A stretch of 64,000 nt of DNA from Flavobacteriales bacterium (GTDB lineage Bacteria > Bacteroidota > Bacteroidia > Flavobacteriales_D > Sanyastnellaceae), in assembly GCA_016780385.1 (NCBI GenBank), contig JADHLY010000004.1:1-64000 (forward strand). The letters are read 5' to 3'. How positions within the stretch are numbered: position 1 is the first letter of the stretch; each line of letters begins with the position of its first letter. The notes below the pieces were generated by a model. The model was not told the DNA's origin, searched no databases, and saw nothing but the letters and a program-made list of their open reading frames with translations. The translations under genes and the position numbers were made by a program. Shown one piece after another: positions 51,601 to 61,400 of this stretch.

Positions 51601-53797
51601 CCACTGCCGTCAACACATAGTCTCCTGGGGGCAAGCTGATCCAGTCGTCGGAATCCACAAGATTGCCCGACTCCGAATCCTCCAGACCCACTTCGAGTGG
51701 CGCATCTCCTCCAGAGGCTGAGACCGTCAGGCTTGCAGCACCGGTGGTGCAATCGACCACTTCCCAGGTTGCAACCAGGCCGATGGCAGGAAGGTCATCC
51801 ATCACAAAAACAGCAGAAGCCGTGCATCCATTGGCATCCATGACACCCGCACCGTAGACGCCGGAGGAAAAACCCGTTGCGGTATCTCCTGCCGCAATGA
51901 GATCGCCGCCGGCATTGAACCAACCGATTTCATAAGGGGCGAGGCCACCAGAAGGCATCGATATGGCCAACCCGTCTTCTCCTGAGCATCCCACAGGCAC
52001 AGACTCCACTCCCAGGACCAGGGTTTCCGGATCGATCAATACTGCCTGTGTTGAAACTTCGCATCCATCCGCATCGGTCACGTCCAACACATAATTGCCA
52101 GGACCCAGTCCGGTCAACCCGGTGGCGAAGGTGGGTTCAACATCACCTGACCACAGATAAACGTATCCCGGAGAACCACCCGAGGCCGACGCTTCCGTTT
52201 CTCCATTCGCCTCTCCTGCACAGAGCGGATTTGTAGCGGTTACCTCCACAAACAAAGAGTCGGGCGCAACCAGTGTCACCAGAGAATCCACGGTACAGCC
52301 CATCGCGTCGGAGAGGCCGAGTCCATATGTGCCTGCTGACAAGCCGTTCGCCGTCAGTCCCAATGCCACAATCTGCTCTGTTTCCAGGTCAATCCAGACA
52401 GCTTGATAAGGAGGAAGCCCTCCGAGCACACTTGCCTCCATTGAACCTGATTCGGCGAGTGTTCCTTGCGCACACAGTGGGTCTTCTGTCACGATGGAAA
52501 CGGTCACCTGAACAGGATCTTCCAAGAGAGCCGACCCCGCTGTGGAACACCCATTGGCATCCTCTGTGACATACGCATAAGATCCCGCAGCCACTCCAGT
52601 CAGGAAATCACCCGTCTGTTGGCTCCCATCCGGCAAGGTCCACTGGGTTGTATAGTCCGGGGTTCCCCCAGAGGCGACGGCTCCGACTACTCCGTCGGAC
52701 AATCCAGGACATGCCGGAAGATCAAGGAATGCCTCTACTTCCAGCGGTTCTGGAGATTCCACTTCTACCACACCCGTTCCCACGCAGCCATCTGAAGCCG
52801 TGACCAGCACGGAATACTCGCCGGGAGACAGGCCGTCGATGGCATCCAAATCTGGTCCCTCCGCAGAGAAGCCGTCGGGTCCTGTCCAGGCAAAATCCAC
52901 CGCGTCAGAGAAGAACGCCGACGCCGAACCGTCAGAAGCGCCGGAGCAACTCACCCCTGAAGCAATCACCTCGACATCCACGGGAGCCGGCGCATCCAAA
53001 AAAGTGACCTGTGACGCCGAACACCCTCCGGTATCGGTGGCGGTCACCAGGTATCCCCCGGCGGGAAGCCCGGAAACATCCGCGGCATTGCCCACAATGA
53101 CGCCCGAAGCATTCTCCCAGACAAAGGTGAAGGTCCCTCCCAGTCCGCCGGTCGCCACACTTGAGACGGCACCATCGGAAAAGCCGAAGCAACTCGGTGG
53201 GGTGGGAAAAGTCAAGACCTCGACTTCCGGAATTTCCACGACGATGAGTTCCTGGTCGAAACAACCGTTGCCGTCCACAGCTGAAACAAGGATGACCTGC
53301 TCACATACGTTCTCTCCCATCGGACCGGTCTCGGCCGCATCGTGTGACCACGAATAGGTGATGTCGCCCTGTCCGAAATTCGGCGTCACCGTGATTTCTC
53401 CCGAGCAAGGATCGTCACATGTCGGAAAGCGCGATATGGAAGCGGTGATGAAAAAGGTGAAGGGCTCATTGAGCGTTACCCCCAGGGGTGGACAACCTGG
53501 AACGAAGGCGAGGTAGCTCCCCGGGCCCAGACCCGATTGAACTTGTCCGAAAAGGGTGTCCGTATTCTGAACCCAATAGACGTCCTCCGGTCCAATTCCG
53601 TCGGGCAAGGAAACCGAAAGCACACCGTCATCTGCCCCGCTGCAGGTGATGGGCTGAAGCACATCTATCTGGGTAGGGCATTGGGAATGCAGTGGAGATG
53701 AAAAGGCAAGGAGCCAAAAAAAGAAGAGGGCTGCGACCGGAGGCGCCCCGAAACACGGGACTCCTTTCAATCGATATGCCCTGCCGCCCTTTTTCAT
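48659..53797 (-). CDS. Giant SprB-repeat surface protein with type B T9SS sorting domain
   Basis: A 1,712-residue protein beginning with a signal peptide (FFFWLLAFSSPLHSQ) and about 18 tandem SprB-type repeats, each starting with a Cys-(x)-G-x-x-D/N-G motif (examples ITCSGADDG, PSCFGFSDG, PACPGLSDG, ESCTGTEDG, PSCSGDFNG). After them comes an Ig-like segment, then the CTD: GFTPNGDGINDVWNLTG, FNRWGDVLF, GTYYYHIRVN. It should be an adhesin or gliding-type filament at the surface. It is transcribed with PorP/SprF genes on both sides. Confidence 0.92.
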   Translation of the reverse strand: MKKGGRAYRLKGVPCFGAPPVAALFFFWLLAFSSPLHSQCPTQIDVLQPITCSGADDGVLSVSLPDGIGPEDVYWVQNTDTLFGQVQSGLGPGSYLAFVPGCPPLGVTLNEPFTFFITASISRFPTCDDPCSGEITVTPNFGQGDITYSWSHDAAETGPMGENVCEQVILVSAVDGNGCFDQELIVVEIPEVEVLTFPTPPSCFGFSDGAVSSVATGGLGGTFTFVWENASGVIVGNAADVSGLPAGGYLVTATDTGGCSASQVTFLDAPAPVDVEVIASGVSCSGASDGSASAFFSDAVDFAWTGPDGFSAEGPDLDAIDGLSPGEYSVLVTASDGCVGTGVVEVESPEPLEVEAFLDLPACPGLSDGVVGAVASGGTPDYTTQWTLPDGSQQTGDFLTGVAAGSYAYVTEDANGCSTAGSALLEDPVQVTVSIVTEDPLCAQGTLAESGSMEASVLGGLPPYQAVWIDLETEQIVALGLTANGLSAGTYGLGLSDAMGCTVDSLVTLVAPDSLFVEVTATNPLCAGEANGETEASASGGSPGYVYLWSGDVEPTFATGLTGLGPGNYVLDVTDADGCEVSTQAVLIDPETLVLGVESVPVGCSGEDGLAISMPSGGLAPYEIGWFNAGGDLIAAGDTATGFSSGVYGAGVMDANGCTASAVFVMDDLPAIGLVATWEVVDCTTGAASLTVSASGGDAPLEVGLEDSESGNLVDSDDWISLPPGDYVLTAVDQRGCFETITFSINPPIEVVSDVTPAGCGGLGSAGLAVSGGVSEADLQFSSADLGPPSVVGLGSAMWEALSSGVYVLTVSDGICSVDEAVEILGVNLFDWDVDMQPYACSEAPGTISVELDGGLAPFSVTGMAVDGAASWSGLEVEGLEPGSYTLAIEDSAGCARDTILEVGILPPLSLEPEVMDISCFEAEDGAIDIVATGGAAPLELSVEGPDGVLSVPLEGAAPGVYIIQVMDDRGCSADTSVEVLEPLPLEVLLDVMPESCTGTEDGGVLASVAGGSGDIAFQWEGGPNSTEWTGLSAGLYSWTAVDENGCEAEGSVEVENAGGLTAEVQVSESTCEEGTFFGEVTIALAGSADAATVLLGGLPADEVVLEGGAGTWTWTDLAPGAYGWTASTGSDCTSSGQVEIEVPSALSFGAFVTAPLCEGGEGTVTCQPEGGMGPLTLLWVGITVTGDTLTGSETNVSLPAGSYTWTLEDQTGCARDTVIGLLAESVGLGLDQELTQPSCGGALAGSALLTPSGGIAPYDLIVEGAADSTFLPFLVPGTYPVTLTDANGCAYLDTLSIEPASAFSLFAEVDSASCANAEDGQIALFTENAVGSIDYTFSGPFGAFPSGDTISDVGAGIYEVTALDSAGCPSVLLVAVGAPPPVVVLLDSLLRPSCSGDFNGFLSVSAEGGTGATESFSYAWTLNGEPAGDNPELESAGEGNYGVEVTDEAGCTGAIASIPLVAEGNVQLSVPPDTALCAGSPLVLEAEATGANDASWLLPDGSSGVGLTAASPAISEGTFHWVFTASRLGCVKEDSVQVIGYEAPQPDAGPDVLIPSGTEVVLGAPGSIEGWTYQWFPASDVVHSDEASTSTQPLFSTTTFILAVSSAEGCFGSDTAVVEVLQELGIPSGFTPNGDGINDVWNLTGLVQYPSAQITVFNRWGDVLFTRSAGEEPWDGNLEGIAVPVGTYYYHIRVNEPILQTEWSGPLTIMR

Positions 53798-53846
53798 CTG
53801 CGTATCGAGTCACATACGGACATCGTTGGCCAAGGTTCCCTGCTTC

Positions 53847-54797
53847 TCATTGAAAAGCCGCACAAGGGACATGGCCTGATTTCATGGGACACGCCAAAAC
53901 CCCAATCGTAAACTCATGGGTGCTGGACGAAGCGTTGCTCAAGGGGCCTACATTCCAATCGTACGCATAGGCTACGGAGATGTTCTCCATGAGCTTGAGC
54001 GTGACGAGTCCACAGAGGGCGGTCTCGTTGCGGTATCCCAAACCAAATCGGATGGCCTCGTCGTAATCGAACATGGCCTGAATGTCGACTGCCACAGGGG
54101 CACCTGCCGCAAAGCGAAGTGACCCCGCGGGATGAAAACTCCACGGCCCTTCCAATCGGATCAAAGAGCCTCCATTGAAGCTGACATGCCGACGGAACCT
54201 TGTGTCGCTTCCCCACTGATCGACAGCAGGTTCAATCAGGTTCTGAACCGACAGTCCCCAGAATGTGTATTTGTTGTAGGCCCAGACGCCGAAATCCATG
54301 GTGGGAGCCAACAACTGGTTGGCATTGGAAGTGATGGCGGGATCATTGCCCGCCTGGAAGTCCGGAAGGATGATTTCACCCAGGGACAACCGATATTGCA
54401 TGAATCCCAGGGCGGCACCGGCTGCAAGCCGCCACCCCTGAGACATTTTCAAATGATAGGCATAAGCGAGGTCCAGTTGGGTAAACCCATAAGGCCCTGC
54501 TGAATCGTCGGTCACCCGACCCCCAATACCGTGAATGCCGCCCCCCGCAGAGCGACCCAATTCGCCTTGAAGATTGGCGAAGGCCGTCGTCGGGGCGCCG
54601 TCGAAACCCGCCCACTGTTGTCGGAAACCTGCCTTCAACTCAAGACAGTCCGAAAAACCTGCAAACGCAGGGTTTTCCTGGAAATAATTGAACTGCCAGT
54701 TCGTGCGAAGCGGAAGTTGCTGCGCGTGGGCGGAACCCGTGAATCCGAGCAGTGAAACCACAAACGCCGCGGCGGAAAGTAGAAGAAGCTGCTTCAT
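53847..54797 (-). CDS. PorP/SprF family outer-membrane protein (proximal module)
   Basis: A 316-residue protein with a signal peptide (LLLLSAAAFVVSLLGF...AQQ), the typical NYFQENPAFAGFSDC motif and barrel-like strands (GFRQQWAGFDGAPTTAFANLQGELG). It is preceded by ATGA overlap by the 330-residue CTD protein. By analogy with gliding F. johnsoniae genes it should be the export partner of that cargo. Confidence 0.88.
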   Translation of the reverse strand: MKQLLLLSAAAFVVSLLGFTGSAHAQQLPLRTNWQFNYFQENPAFAGFSDCLELKAGFRQQWAGFDGAPTTAFANLQGELGRSAGGGIHGIGGRVTDDSAGPYGFTQLDLAYAYHLKMSQGWRLAAGAALGFMQYRLSLGEIILPDFQAGNDPAITSNANQLLAPTMDFGVWAYNKYTFWGLSVQNLIEPAVDQWGSDTRFRRHVSFNGGSLIRLEGPWSFHPAGSLRFAAGAPVAVDIQAMFDYDEAIRFGLGYRNETALCGLVTLKLMENISVAYAYDWNVGPLSNASSSTHEFTIGVLACPMKSGHVPCAAFQ

Positions 54798-55786
54798 CGG
54801 ATGATGGCTACGTGGCCGGTTTCGGGTGGGATGGGCAGGGTCTCGTCGTTTAACTCAATGACGTAGTAGTACGTGCCTTCGTTCAGCGGTTTCCCGGATC
54901 GACCGGTACCATCCCAAGGCTGCGCATATCCCAACGAGCGATGGACGAGTTGGCCCCAGCGGTTGAATACCTCGATCTGCGCACCGGGAAAAGCCCCAAT
55001 TCCATCAATGCCCCAGAAGTCGTTGATCCCGTCTGCATTCGGCGTGAAACTGTTGGGGACCCCAATGGGTGAACCCACCGTAACGGTGACCGAACTGCTC
55101 ACTTGACAATCGCCGATTACCCCGTCCACCTGGTAGGATATGGTCTCCGCTGGCGTCACCGTGGTGATGGCTTGGTCCGTGTCAGAAAGGTAGAAAGAGG
55201 GCGACCAAGTGTAGCCGTATACAGGATCACCCCCCACGACTTCAAGCTGAGCAGACGCCCCGGATACCAAGGTGTGGTTGCAACAAGCGTCCATCGTCAC
55301 CCCATCGCCTTCGAGCTCCACGTACATCGCGCACAAGGTGTCTGACGGGTCGTGCACTGCGCCAATGAGCAAGAAGTACTCCGTGTCGTGCATCAACGTC
55401 GAAGACTCCCAGACCAAGTCGTCCGTACCTGTCACACAAGGGCCCATGGAAGTGAGCACCGAAAAGTCACATGGGTCACCAGCAGCAGAGACCACCACGG
55501 CGGACAGGGTGTCCGGTCCGGTCGCACCCTCACAGTTCACCTGTGAAATGCGGATTCGGGCATTGCCGGGGTCCTCGAAATTGTGGTTGGACCGAAACTT
55601 CAGAACTGCAACGTGTGTGGCGTCAATGCAATCGAAATTCAAAAAGGCACCATCGGTGATGAACACCGGCGTCGGTTCTTCCGGACACAGGGTCAGGGGG
55701 TCATCACAGGACTGGGCCCGACACGGCACTGTCCAAGCCGCCAAGGTCATGAAAAGCAGGCAACTGCCGATTCTGTTCGCGTTCAT
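54794..55786 (-). CDS. Secreted protein with type B T9SS C-terminal domain
   Basis: 330 residues from ATG 55786 (MNANRIGSCLLFM); the 22 residues before it in the track ORF are unsupported. Signal peptide, a Cys-rich beta-sandwich region (PEEPTPVFITDGAFLNFDC), then the sorting CTD: NSFTPNADGINDFWGIDG, EVFNRWGQLVHRS, GTYYYVIELN. It is a T9SS cargo; its PorP/SprF partner follows directly (ATGA overlap). Confidence 0.87.
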   Translation of the reverse strand: MNANRIGSCLLFMTLAAWTVPCRAQSCDDPLTLCPEEPTPVFITDGAFLNFDCIDATHVAVLKFRSNHNFEDPGNARIRISQVNCEGATGPDTLSAVVVSAAGDPCDFSVLTSMGPCVTGTDDLVWESSTLMHDTEYFLLIGAVHDPSDTLCAMYVELEGDGVTMDACCNHTLVSGASAQLEVVGGDPVYGYTWSPSFYLSDTDQAITTVTPAETISYQVDGVIGDCQVSSSVTVTVGSPIGVPNSFTPNADGINDFWGIDGIGAFPGAQIEVFNRWGQLVHRSLGYAQPWDGTGRSGKPLNEGTYYYVIELNDETLPIPPETGHVAIIR

Positions 55787-55797
55787 GGGAGTATTAT

Positions 55798-55805
55798 CGA
55801 AGGTA
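55798..55805 (-). promoter_or_regulatory. Promoter -7-like box for the two-module T9SS cluster
   Basis: TACCTTCG on the minus strand ends 11 nt before the ATG at 55786, likely driving the four-gene cluster. Confidence 0.42.
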
Positions 55806-55887
55806 GCGGCGTCAGCGGGCCATCCTGAGACCCGACCATGTATTATCCACAACGGAAGGTGATTAAGGGACGTTGCCCCGGGGAGGC

Positions 55888-56352
55888 TTAATCCTCCAAG
55901 GAAATGAGGACCGCCTCCTTCTCCACGGCCGACCCTGCTTCCACGCCAATGGATGAAACCACACCTGCGGCTCCGGCGCGCAGCACATTTTCCATTTTCA
56001 TGGCTTCCAACACCAACAAGGCTTCGCCCTCTTCCACAGTCTGCCCCTCTTCGACCAGGATTTCCAGCACTTTGCCAGGCATGGGCGCGCGCAGCTCCAA
56101 TGCCTGGGTATCGATGTCCTCATCGATGCCCATGCGCTCCATGAGGACTTCCCGCAGGTTCCGTACTTGCCAATGATCGGACACGCCGTCCACCCTGACC
56201 TCCCAGCGTCCTCCACTCAAAGGGAGAACCGAAACCCGGTGATTGCGAAGGCCTGTGCGCACCCACCACTGTCCGCGTTCGTCGCGGTAAACCCTTGACT
56301 CTGGGTCGGATGCCGGCATTTGCTGGCCTTGGGTGTCCAAGTATTGGGCCAT
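55888..56352 (-). CDS. Biotin carboxyl carrier protein-like
   Basis: 154 residues from ATG 56352 (MAQYLDTQGQQMP); the track start at 56988 is a shadow. The C-terminal biotinyl domain contains LEAMKMEN with the biotin lysine, after MPGKVLEILVEEGQTVEEGEA. It is the carrier of an acyl-CoA carboxylase (acetyl-, propionyl- or methylcrotonyl-type); no carboxylase subunits are in the window, so the partner enzyme is unknown. Confidence 0.86.
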   Translation of the reverse strand: MAQYLDTQGQQMPASDPESRVYRDERGQWWVRTGLRNHRVSVLPLSGGRWEVRVDGVSDHWQVRNLREVLMERMGIDEDIDTQALELRAPMPGKVLEILVEEGQTVEEGEALLVLEAMKMENVLRAGAAGVVSSIGVEAGSAVEKEAVLISLED

Positions 56353-56355
56353 GGT

Positions 56356-56363
56356 GCAATTTA
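56356..56363 (-). promoter_or_regulatory. Promoter -7-like box for the biotin carrier gene
   Basis: TAAATTGC on the minus strand ends 3 nt before the ATG at 56352, predicting a leaderless transcript. The divergent hemW gene has a partial box, GAAATTGC, ending 5 nt before its ATG. Confidence 0.42.
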
Positions 56364-56391
56364 CCTCTGCCCAAGCCCGAAATTGCGCTCC

Positions 56392-57507
56392 ATGGCAGGT
56401 TTGTATGTGCACGTTCCTTTTTGCGCCCAGGCTTGCTCCTACTGCGACTTCCATTTCACCACCCAACTGTCTGACCGGGACGCCATGGTGAATGCGCTGG
56501 TGGCAGAACTGGAATCCATGCTTCCCGAATGGAGGGACCAGACCTTTCACACCCTCTATTTCGGAGGGGGCACGCCCAGTGTATTGGGGCCGGAAGCCAT
56601 TGAAAGGATTGCCCAGACCGCTTTCAAAAATGCCCATTGGGAACTGGAGGAATGGACACTGGAAGCCAATCCGGAAGACCTGGGGCCCGCAGTGCTCCAA
56701 CACTACCGGAAGATGGGCATCCACCGCCTCAGCATCGGGGTGCAAAGCTTCGACCCGGACGTACTCGTTTGGATGAAGCGAATTCACGGGGTGGGGCGCG
56801 CAGAAACCGCCATTGAAGATGCCGCCCAATGCGGATTCGACCACCTGTCCGTGGACCTCATGTATGGCCTGCCCGTGGGCTTCGAGAAACGCTGGATTCA
56901 GGACATAGAAAAGGCCTGCGAACTCCCCGTGGATCACCTGAGCTGCTATATCCTCACAGCTGAGCCTCGAACCCTTTACGGACACCAACTTTCAAAAGGC
57001 GAGCGCAAGGAGCCCGAAGAAGAGAGGGTAGTGAGCGAATACTCCACGCTATGCGAGCTCTCTAGAAAAGCGGGGTTTGAGCATTACGAGGTATCGAATT
57101 TTGCCAGGCCCGGTGGCCGGAGTCGGCACAACTCTTCCTACTGGGAGGGCACACCCTATCTGGGAATTGGCCCGGGTGCACACAGCTACAAAGGACACAC
57201 CCGGTGGTGGAATGCGCGCTCCAATGCACAGTACCTCAAGCACGCGGCTAAGGGCACCCTCAAGGAACAGCGGGAAACAGAGCACCTGGACGCCGCAGCC
57301 CGTTTCAACGAGTCCCTCATCACAGGGCTTCGGCGCACCGAGGGAATCGACCCTTCGGTGGTTCTGAGTCGAACGGGGCTGGCGTTGAATCAGGGGGTGA
57401 ACGACGCCATAATCCGGGGAGACTGCGAATGGGTGAATGGCCGATTGCGCATTCCTGAATCCCGCTGGCCCATGGGAGACTCCATCACCTTGGGGTTGAT
57501 GCGTTGA
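56392..57507 (+). CDS. hemW: HemW-like radical SAM protein
   Basis: 371 residues from ATG 56392 (MAGLYVHVPFCAQACSYCDF). The cluster motif CAQACSYC and downstream YFGGGTPSVLGPE and GVQSFDPDVL are those of HemW, the haem chaperone formerly called oxygen-independent coproporphyrinogen oxidase-like. It is divergent from the biotin carrier gene and touches the convergent EamA gene with no spacer (TGA followed by TCA). Confidence 0.93.
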   Translation: MAGLYVHVPFCAQACSYCDFHFTTQLSDRDAMVNALVAELESMLPEWRDQTFHTLYFGGGTPSVLGPEAIERIAQTAFKNAHWELEEWTLEANPEDLGPAVLQHYRKMGIHRLSIGVQSFDPDVLVWMKRIHGVGRAETAIEDAAQCGFDHLSVDLMYGLPVGFEKRWIQDIEKACELPVDHLSCYILTAEPRTLYGHQLSKGERKEPEEERVVSEYSTLCELSRKAGFEHYEVSNFARPGGRSRHNSSYWEGTPYLGIGPGAHSYKGHTRWWNARSNAQYLKHAAKGTLKEQRETEHLDAAARFNESLITGLRRTEGIDPSVVLSRTGLALNQGVNDAIIRGDCEWVNGRLRIPESRWPMGDSITLGLMR

Positions 57508-58404
57508 TCATCCTCTGGAGACCGGGGCACTCCGGTTCACATTCCGCTTGCGCTTGAGCCATGCATCCAGGAACACGGTGGAAATCAGGATGGCCGCACC
57601 GGCATAAAAACCCGGGGGCATGATTTCCTCTTCTCCGAAAATGAAAATCGCCAGAACGATGGCATAGATCGGCTCCAGATTGATGGCCATGGCAACCGTG
57701 AAAGGACTGAGCACTTTCATGACTTCCACCGTGATGGCGAATGCCAGCGATGTGGCAACCAAACCCAGCAAAAGCAACCAACCCGCATCCGATGCGCTGG
57801 GCACAACCCCGTCCCATTGCCCCGAGATGGCCATCCAGCAGGCCAGCGATACACTGGCGGAAATCAGCTCGATGCGGGACACCGCCAGCGAAGTCACGGA
57901 CTTTCCCCAAACGCTGTTCAATGTCCCAAACAATGCGGCACAAAATGCGCTGACCAACGCCAAAACCATGCCGTATCCATAGTCAACATCCACCCGGTAC
58001 ATCCACCACAACCCTCCTACCGCCAGCAGACCGAGAAAAACCTCCCTCAGGTCCAGCCGCCTTCGCTTGATCAAGGGTTCGATAAAAGCCACAAACATGG
58101 GCACGGTTGCCATCACGGCCAATGCCAAGGACACCGTGGAAGCTTTGATAGCACCAAAAAAAGTGACCCAGTGTATGGCGACAAGCAAGCCGGTACCGAT
58201 GATGCCCAGGCGCTCCTTGGGGGAAAGGATGGGCCTTTGGCCTTTGCGCAGTAACATCCATAGATACAAGCCCGCCGCACCGATCAGTGTCCGCCAGAAA
58301 ACAAGGGGAACCGCGGAGAGTGTAATCAACTTTCCCAGCACCCCCGTGAAGCCGAAGACTACCACCGTGGCGTGCAGGGAGATCTGGGCCTGCAGCGACC
58401 TCAT
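57508..58404 (-). CDS. EamA-family metabolite exporter
   Basis: A 298-residue membrane protein with ten predicted helices arranged as two EamA repeats, for example near VVVFGFTGVLGKLITLSAVPLVFWRTL and LLLLGLVATSLAFAITVEVMKVL. This is a drug/metabolite transporter with unknown substrate. Its stop codon abuts hemW's stop. Confidence 0.87.
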   Translation of the reverse strand: MRSLQAQISLHATVVVFGFTGVLGKLITLSAVPLVFWRTLIGAAGLYLWMLLRKGQRPILSPKERLGIIGTGLLVAIHWVTFFGAIKASTVSLALAVMATVPMFVAFIEPLIKRRRLDLREVFLGLLAVGGLWWMYRVDVDYGYGMVLALVSAFCAALFGTLNSVWGKSVTSLAVSRIELISASVSLACWMAISGQWDGVVPSASDAGWLLLLGLVATSLAFAITVEVMKVLSPFTVAMAINLEPIYAIVLAIFIFGEEEIMPPGFYAGAAILISTVFLDAWLKRKRNVNRSAPVSRG

Positions 58405-58414
58405 GGTGTTGTGA

Positions 58415-61400
58415 TCACTGACGAATCAGCTTGAGGCTCCAGGATTCCTGGTCTGCCCCCGTGAGACGAAGAACATACCATCCCGCGCCGGTAGGACCCT
58501 CTCCGAGCGGTACTTGTTGCGAAGCTGCAACGGCACCTCCTCGGCGAATCTCCCTTCCGGCGGCATCCAAAAGTGTCCAACCCGACAGGTCGACAAGTGT
58601 GGTCACCAACATCTCCTGGCCCGCCGTCCATGGGTGGGGGCCGAAACGGAAGGGCATGTCTACGAGAAGCTCGCCGACACCGATGGTACTGGTGTCCGGT
58701 GAAATGACCGTCACCTCCTGAACGGATTGGTCCGAACAGACCCCGTCCTCGCTGGTCGCGGTCAAGATCACCGTGTAGGTGCTGTCTGTGGGAAATTCGT
58801 GCGTGGGCGACTCTTCCGTCACCGGCGGTGTTCCGTCGCCAAAGGTCCAGAAGTAGGAGCCCGCCCCGCTGGATTGGTTTTCAAACGGCACCGGCCCATT
58901 CTCGGTGTACCAGGGGTCTTCCACGAAGAAATCCGCCTGCACGGGTTCCGAAATGTCTGCGGCACTGCGCGGAAGAATGGTGTATCCGTTTACAAACGGG
59001 GCCTCGAGGTCGCGCTGACCGCCGATTCCGGTCACACCGAAAATTCCAATGGGGGGCTCGGTCCCAAAGAGGTCCGTGTCGGCATCCACCACCATCAGGT
59101 ACAAAGCAGCCCCCGTGGACACATATACCTCGAATTGCGGAATTTGATTGGTCCAGGCTTCGGGATTCACGAGCTCCACACACTTGAGCCTGACCAAGGC
59201 GCTTTCCGTTTCTTCGGACAACTCGTTGACCAACTCTGGTTCATTGAGTGGCTCACCCTGGGTCGCAAGAATCAGGGTGTCCACCAGGATCTGGGCCAAG
59301 CCCTGGAATTGCTGTAACGAGCCGCGGATGCGGACGCTATCGCCCTCTTGAACGAGGTAGTTGAAGTTGTCGACTGGGCTGAAAACCTCAATGCCGGCCG
59401 TCGGGTCGATGATGGTAAAACGAAGTCCGCTCGGATAGGTGTTGAACCCGTGGACCACACCTCGCAACTCACAGGGAACCAACAAACTATCCAACACCCC
59501 ATTTCCATCGATGCCCCTGACATCGGCTATCGGATAATGAGGAAAGCCGAGGTCACTGGGGGCAATGGTCACCGTCACAGAATCAATCAAAACCTCTGCC
59601 TCTCCCGACAAGACAGTCAGGGCCAGGGTAAAGGACTCCACTCCTTCAGGTTCGAAATCGTCAACGATACCCACCGTGATGGACTGTGGCAAAAGCCAAC
59701 CTTGTGGGAAGGTCAAATCCACGGGGAAAAGCGTGCCAAAATCGGCCACGGGTGTGGCCGTGCCGCCAGCGACCACATCGACCTGTACCTCTACTTCGTT
59801 CAAGGGCAGGCTGATGGGAAGTTCGATTGAAATCACATCGCCCTCGAAAGCCAGGATCTCCGACACGGAAAATCCGATGGCGGGAACCGATGTCGTATCC
59901 AAACCGCACGGGAGGGCGTTGTGGTCGCCGAAATAATCGTAGGTGTTTTCGGGATAATCCTGCCACTGGTTCTGAACCACATCCCAGTCATTGGAACCGA
60001 CGGTCACGTCTGCATTTCGCACCAACGTGTGGTGCAGCATCGTGACATCGTTGACCGGCCAACCCGCCCCCGGATTGACGCCCACTTCGCCCAGGACATC
60101 CACGACCACCCCATTTCGTTCAAGTGTGGTGGCGTCATTGCCGTTGAACAAGGTGACATCGTCGATGACATCGGCCAGCTGGAGAAGGAACGGCGGGGCC
60201 AAGGGGTTGACGATGGTGTACACTTCACCGGGGCCGAGGAAACCACTGAGCTGCACTTCGTGGGTCGCCACGGTGCTGCCATTGTTGTAGGTCTTGACGG
60301 CATATTCACCGAGGTCAGCGGTGGCGGTGGCACTGGGGTTGTAAAGCTCCAATCCCTTGTCCCAACCCGTTCCGTCGAGGTATTCAGAAAAGAACAGGTC
60401 GACGCACAGGCCTGTGGGGTCGCAGGGCTGAATGGACACCTCTAGGCTGTTGTACGACAGGGCGCTGCAGGAGTCCGCTACCAATGCAGTAACGGGCATT
60501 CCCGTGACGAACGTGGTGCTGTCGACCGCACCGAGGTAGCTGAATCCATGGACCTCGTACTCGCCTGCGCCGAGGCCTTCGAAATCAAAAGACGCAGTGG
60601 ATGTACTGTCGAGGATGTCCCCATTCGCGTCGGTGATCACGAAGAGATAGGGGGCCTCGGGGCTCTCTGATGTGTAGCCGAAATGCACCAGTGTGTTGGC
60701 AAACCCGACGCAACCAATGGCTTCATCCGTTCCTGCGGCTGTCGTGATGGAACCGCCATCACAACTCGGCGGCAAGCAGAAGATGCGTTGAACCTCCACG
60801 GGCTGGGCGCTGAAAGCCACACATCCCGAAGCGGATATGCTGTCGTAGGGGGCGCCTACTTCAATGGTCTCCGGATCCAATTCGCCGTCATAGCTCATTC
60901 CCCACACCAGACAGGGTCCGGCCGGTGATCCCGAGAAGTTGTAGCCGAGGTTGCCCTCACCGCCAGGAACCACATCGAGGACATCGCCATCCAAGTCGGT
61001 GATCACGAGGCCGTACTGGCTTTCCAGCGCGTTGGATTGTGCCGTGAAGGGCAGGAATCCTCCGGGTAGGTCCACACACACCAAGGCTTCTCCGTTCTCT
61101 CCACCCTGCGCCGTGATCAATCCACCATCGCAATCGAGCAGATTCGTGTAGCCCGGAGTGGGCTGTTGGAGCACCATCTGGTCCGAAGCGAAGGCGGGGC
61201 CTCCATCGGGAAGGCGGGCCCAGGCCAATGCGCCGCCGTTTTGTGCGCCGTAAAGCCACTCATCCAACTGAGGTTGGCCCGGGGTCAGAGAGTCGATCAG
61301 GAAAGGGTTGGTCTGATCATTGGTGCCGTACACCACGGCGTCCAACAGTCCTACTGTGGTCAGCGGTGTACCATTCGGAAAGTCGGCACTGTCGCCCTCG

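Noticed and set aside
48659-53797. Possible CRISPR or DNA repeat array
   Set aside because: The periodicity is protein-level SprB repeats of variable DNA sequence inside one ORF, without constant repeats and spacers.
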